Assembly (NCBI GenBank): GCA_027604685.1
Contig: JADHYX010000451.1
Location: forward strand, 1,312 to 14,525
DNA from: Lobulomyces angularis
Taxonomy: Eukaryota > Chytridiomycota > Chytridiomycetes > Lobulomycetales > Lobulomycetaceae
Length of the DNA: 13,214 nucleotides
Direction of reading: 5' to 3'
The notes beneath the pieces were generated by a model. It worked only from the letters and a program-made list of their open reading frames with translations, ran no database searches and had not been told where the DNA came from. Within the stretch, counting starts at the first letter, position 1. The number at the start of each line of letters is the position of its first letter. The position numbers and the translations under genes were made by a program. This document shows positions 11,259 to 13,214 of the stretch, piece after piece.

Positions 11259-13214
11259 ATGTTTAGTTCCAAGAATAAAAAAAAAAATTCAATAGAATTA
11301 GACCCTTTCTATTCGATACTAGATCAAGAGGATGAATTGCTGTTGAACGAAGAAGAAGACGAAGAAGAAAAAAGATTAAACAATAAAAGAAACAGTAGTA
11401 AAAAAAATAAAAAATCTACTAATTACTTTTGTAAAATATCAAAAAAACCTTCATTGAATGGATTAAAGTAACAGAAAAAAAAAAAAAAAAAAAACATACA
11501 AACCTAATTTAAGTGAAAGAAATTAAAAATTATTTATGTTTATTTTTTTTTTTTTTTAAAGTCGATTATCAACCCCTTTCAAAAATATATTCGAGACAGA
11601 TTTAAGTAGCACGAATGATGTTGAAACGATATTTAATGGGAACACAATTCAAAAGTACTGTCCATTGTGTGAAAAAATTTTACCAAAAGATTTAAAAAAG
11701 AGTATACCACTAAATTTGATAAAGCAAAAGTTGATAAAAGAAATACTCAAGTACAAGCAAATAAAAAATTTGTCAGCAAGAGTTTGTATGCAGGATTTGA
11801 ATGTATTTTTGCAAAATAGAATAGAAATTTTATTAGAGGAGGATAAAAACAGCTTTAGTGAGTTGCAGGAGGAATCTCTACACTTTTTGGATAGACATGA
11901 AGCAGAGGAGGAAGGTTGGCAGGATCAATTTGAAACTAAACGCAATTTTAGTGAAAAGGTAAAAATAAATTATTTTTCTTTTTTCTTTTTTATTTTAAAT
12001 TTATTTCACTAGAGTGCTGATAATGTTGCAAAATTTGGAGGAAGTTGGAGATTCGTTTTAGTAACTATCTCATTAATTTTTGGTTGGGCATTGTATAAAA
12101 AAAATAAAAATAAAAATAAAAAAAAAAAAGATAAAATAATTAATTTTAAATCTCAAATTTTTTTTTTTTTATATATCTCTAGTGCAAATTTGGCATTGGA
12201 AGATAGTAATTATGCATGGGATCCATATGTAGAAAATTTTTAAATTAATTATTTTTATTTATTTTTATTTGCTAGCCATTTATTCTGTTAAATTTATTCC
12301 TATCAGTAATAGCGGCACTTCAAGGGCCAGTGATAATGATGTCACAAAATAGACAGCAGGAAATTGATAGGATACAAAATAATTTTATTTCAAAAATGAT
12401 TTTACGTGGTGAACATCAGTAATTTAATAAAACAAAAAAAAAAAGAAAAAAATTAAAAAAAAAACAAATAAAATAAAATCTATAGGACTAGACAAGTTAA
12501 TGCAAAAATGGATTACATGATGACAAATCAATGGAGAAGAAATTTAGAGATACAGGAAATCCAAGTTGATCTATTAAATTTAATATACTTTCAACAGCAG
12601 CAAACAAACATGCCGTTTAAGTTTAATAATAATAATATGAGCTCAACCAATTCCAACAGCAATAGCAACGATAATATTCATTTTCAAGGTGATGAAGATG
12701 AATTTGATAGTAGTAAAGTAGGAAGTGATAACGAGGAAAATAAATTAAATTTGGAAAAAGCAAAAGAAATTTCACTTTTAGACGAAGATAGTAACTCTGT
12801 AATGAATTTAGATATTAGCAACGCCAAGTTTAAAAAATTCGAAATTCAAGTTGATTACCACTCTAACTTTTTACTGAGAAGCCATTTAAAAAAACCTAGC
12901 TTGACTGATAAATTAATATTTTCGCATTGGACAAATAACGAGGAGGAAGGAAAAAAGTTGATGGAAAAATTTGAAGGTACATTGGAAAAAGTTGAATTGG
13001 AATTTACTGATTTGGAAAAAGATTTTGAAAAAAGTTTAAATCTAATCTCGTATGATATTTCTTTTGAAAATGTTAAGGGCAATGTTTATTTAGGTTATTT
13101 TTTTTTTATTTTTTTATTTATTTTTTGTATAGACGATATTTTCATTGGTGATGGATTTGTTACCTTAAGAAATGATTTTGACCTTGAACATATGAATTTG
13201 AAAGGTAAAAAAAT
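11259..13214 (+). CDS. DUF1003-family membrane protein with zinc-ribbon-like N-terminus, partial at 3' end
   Basis: DUF1003 proteins are two-helix membrane proteins of unknown function, mainly bacterial. Exons are 11259-11467, 11562-11958, 12013-12092, 12183-12228, 12276-12418, 12486-13093 and 13133-13204; a donor at 13205 shows that the gene continues. The first 518 aa are visible. Residues 1-70 are acidic then basic low complexity. CPLC (103-106) and VCMQD (144-148) match the family's N-terminal zinc ribbon, but the fourth ligand is Asp148. Then come LLEED (160-164), FLDRHE (178-183) and KFGGSWRF (209-216), with membrane helix 1 at about 214-233. DPYPFILLNL (242-251) opens helix 2, followed by MSQNRQQ and the TNQWRRNLEIQEIQVDLL tail (305-322). 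From about 330 there is an Asn/Ser-rich acidic linker, then a folded-looking extension. Splicing joins the family motifs exactly across five introns. Cell location and role are unknown. Confidence 0.88.
12093..12182 (+). other. Intron 3 of the DUF1003 gene, inside membrane helix 1
   Basis: A 90-base intron with donor GTATAA and acceptor CTCTAG that splits a TTT codon within the first membrane helix. Its 5' half is an A-rich simple repeat of AAAAT-like units. Removing it gives GWAFANLAL leading into the conserved WDPYPF motif, which supports the junction. Confidence 0.8.
13094..13132 (+). other. Putative 39-base micro-intron of the DUF1003 gene
   Basis: The donor is GTTATT and the acceptor GTATAG, with an almost pure T-rich interior. 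It is the shortest intron candidate in the window, divisible by three and without in-frame stops, so either splicing or retention keeps the frame. If retained it would insert a Phe/Ile/Leu-rich segment of 13 residues into an otherwise soluble extension. Splicing gives VYLDDIFIGDG, which fits the hydrophilic context better. Confidence 0.55.

Noticed and set aside
12855..13082. Minus-strand 75-codon frame
   Set aside because: It is the antisense shadow of exon 6 of the DUF1003 gene.

Overview
The window is nuclear DNA from a eukaryote with a very AT-rich genome and many short introns. Every gene is broken by GT..AG introns of about 40 to 110 bases that are rich in poly-T and poly-A, many with a CTAAT/CTAAC-like branch point. 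Reading frames use the standard code with TAA stops. The fungal-style CaM kinase and the intron style point to an early-diverging fungus; Glomeromycotina (arbuscular mycorrhizal fungi) would fit, but this is an inference and not a firm call.

Layout. Positions 1-550 are the AT-rich 3' flank of a CaMK-family Ser/Thr protein kinase gene on the minus strand (551-1938, seven exons, 339 aa, complete). Upstream of it, also on the minus strand, is a three-exon gene (2372-4973) for an unrecognised acidic, serine-rich protein of about 835 aa with a coiled coil. A gap of about 680 bases (4974-5650) separates this gene head-to-head from a 17-exon plus-strand gene (5651-10903). I reconstruct that gene as MED14/RGR1, the scaffold subunit of Mediator (about 1410 aa). 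After a low-complexity gap (10904-11258) a second plus-strand gene starts at 11259 and runs off the window. It encodes a DUF1003-family membrane protein with a zinc-ribbon-like N-terminus. This family is best known from bacteria, and here it sits in an intron-rich gene with a long eukaryotic-looking C-terminal extension.

The four genes do not form an obvious pathway. The kinase (Ca2+/calmodulin signalling) and MED14 (RNA polymerase II transcription) are conserved housekeeping or regulatory genes. The unknown protein and the DUF1003 protein are the least understood and most interesting parts. Splice junctions were chosen by frame continuity and, where recognised, by family conservation. No RNA genes, transposons or CRISPR arrays were seen.
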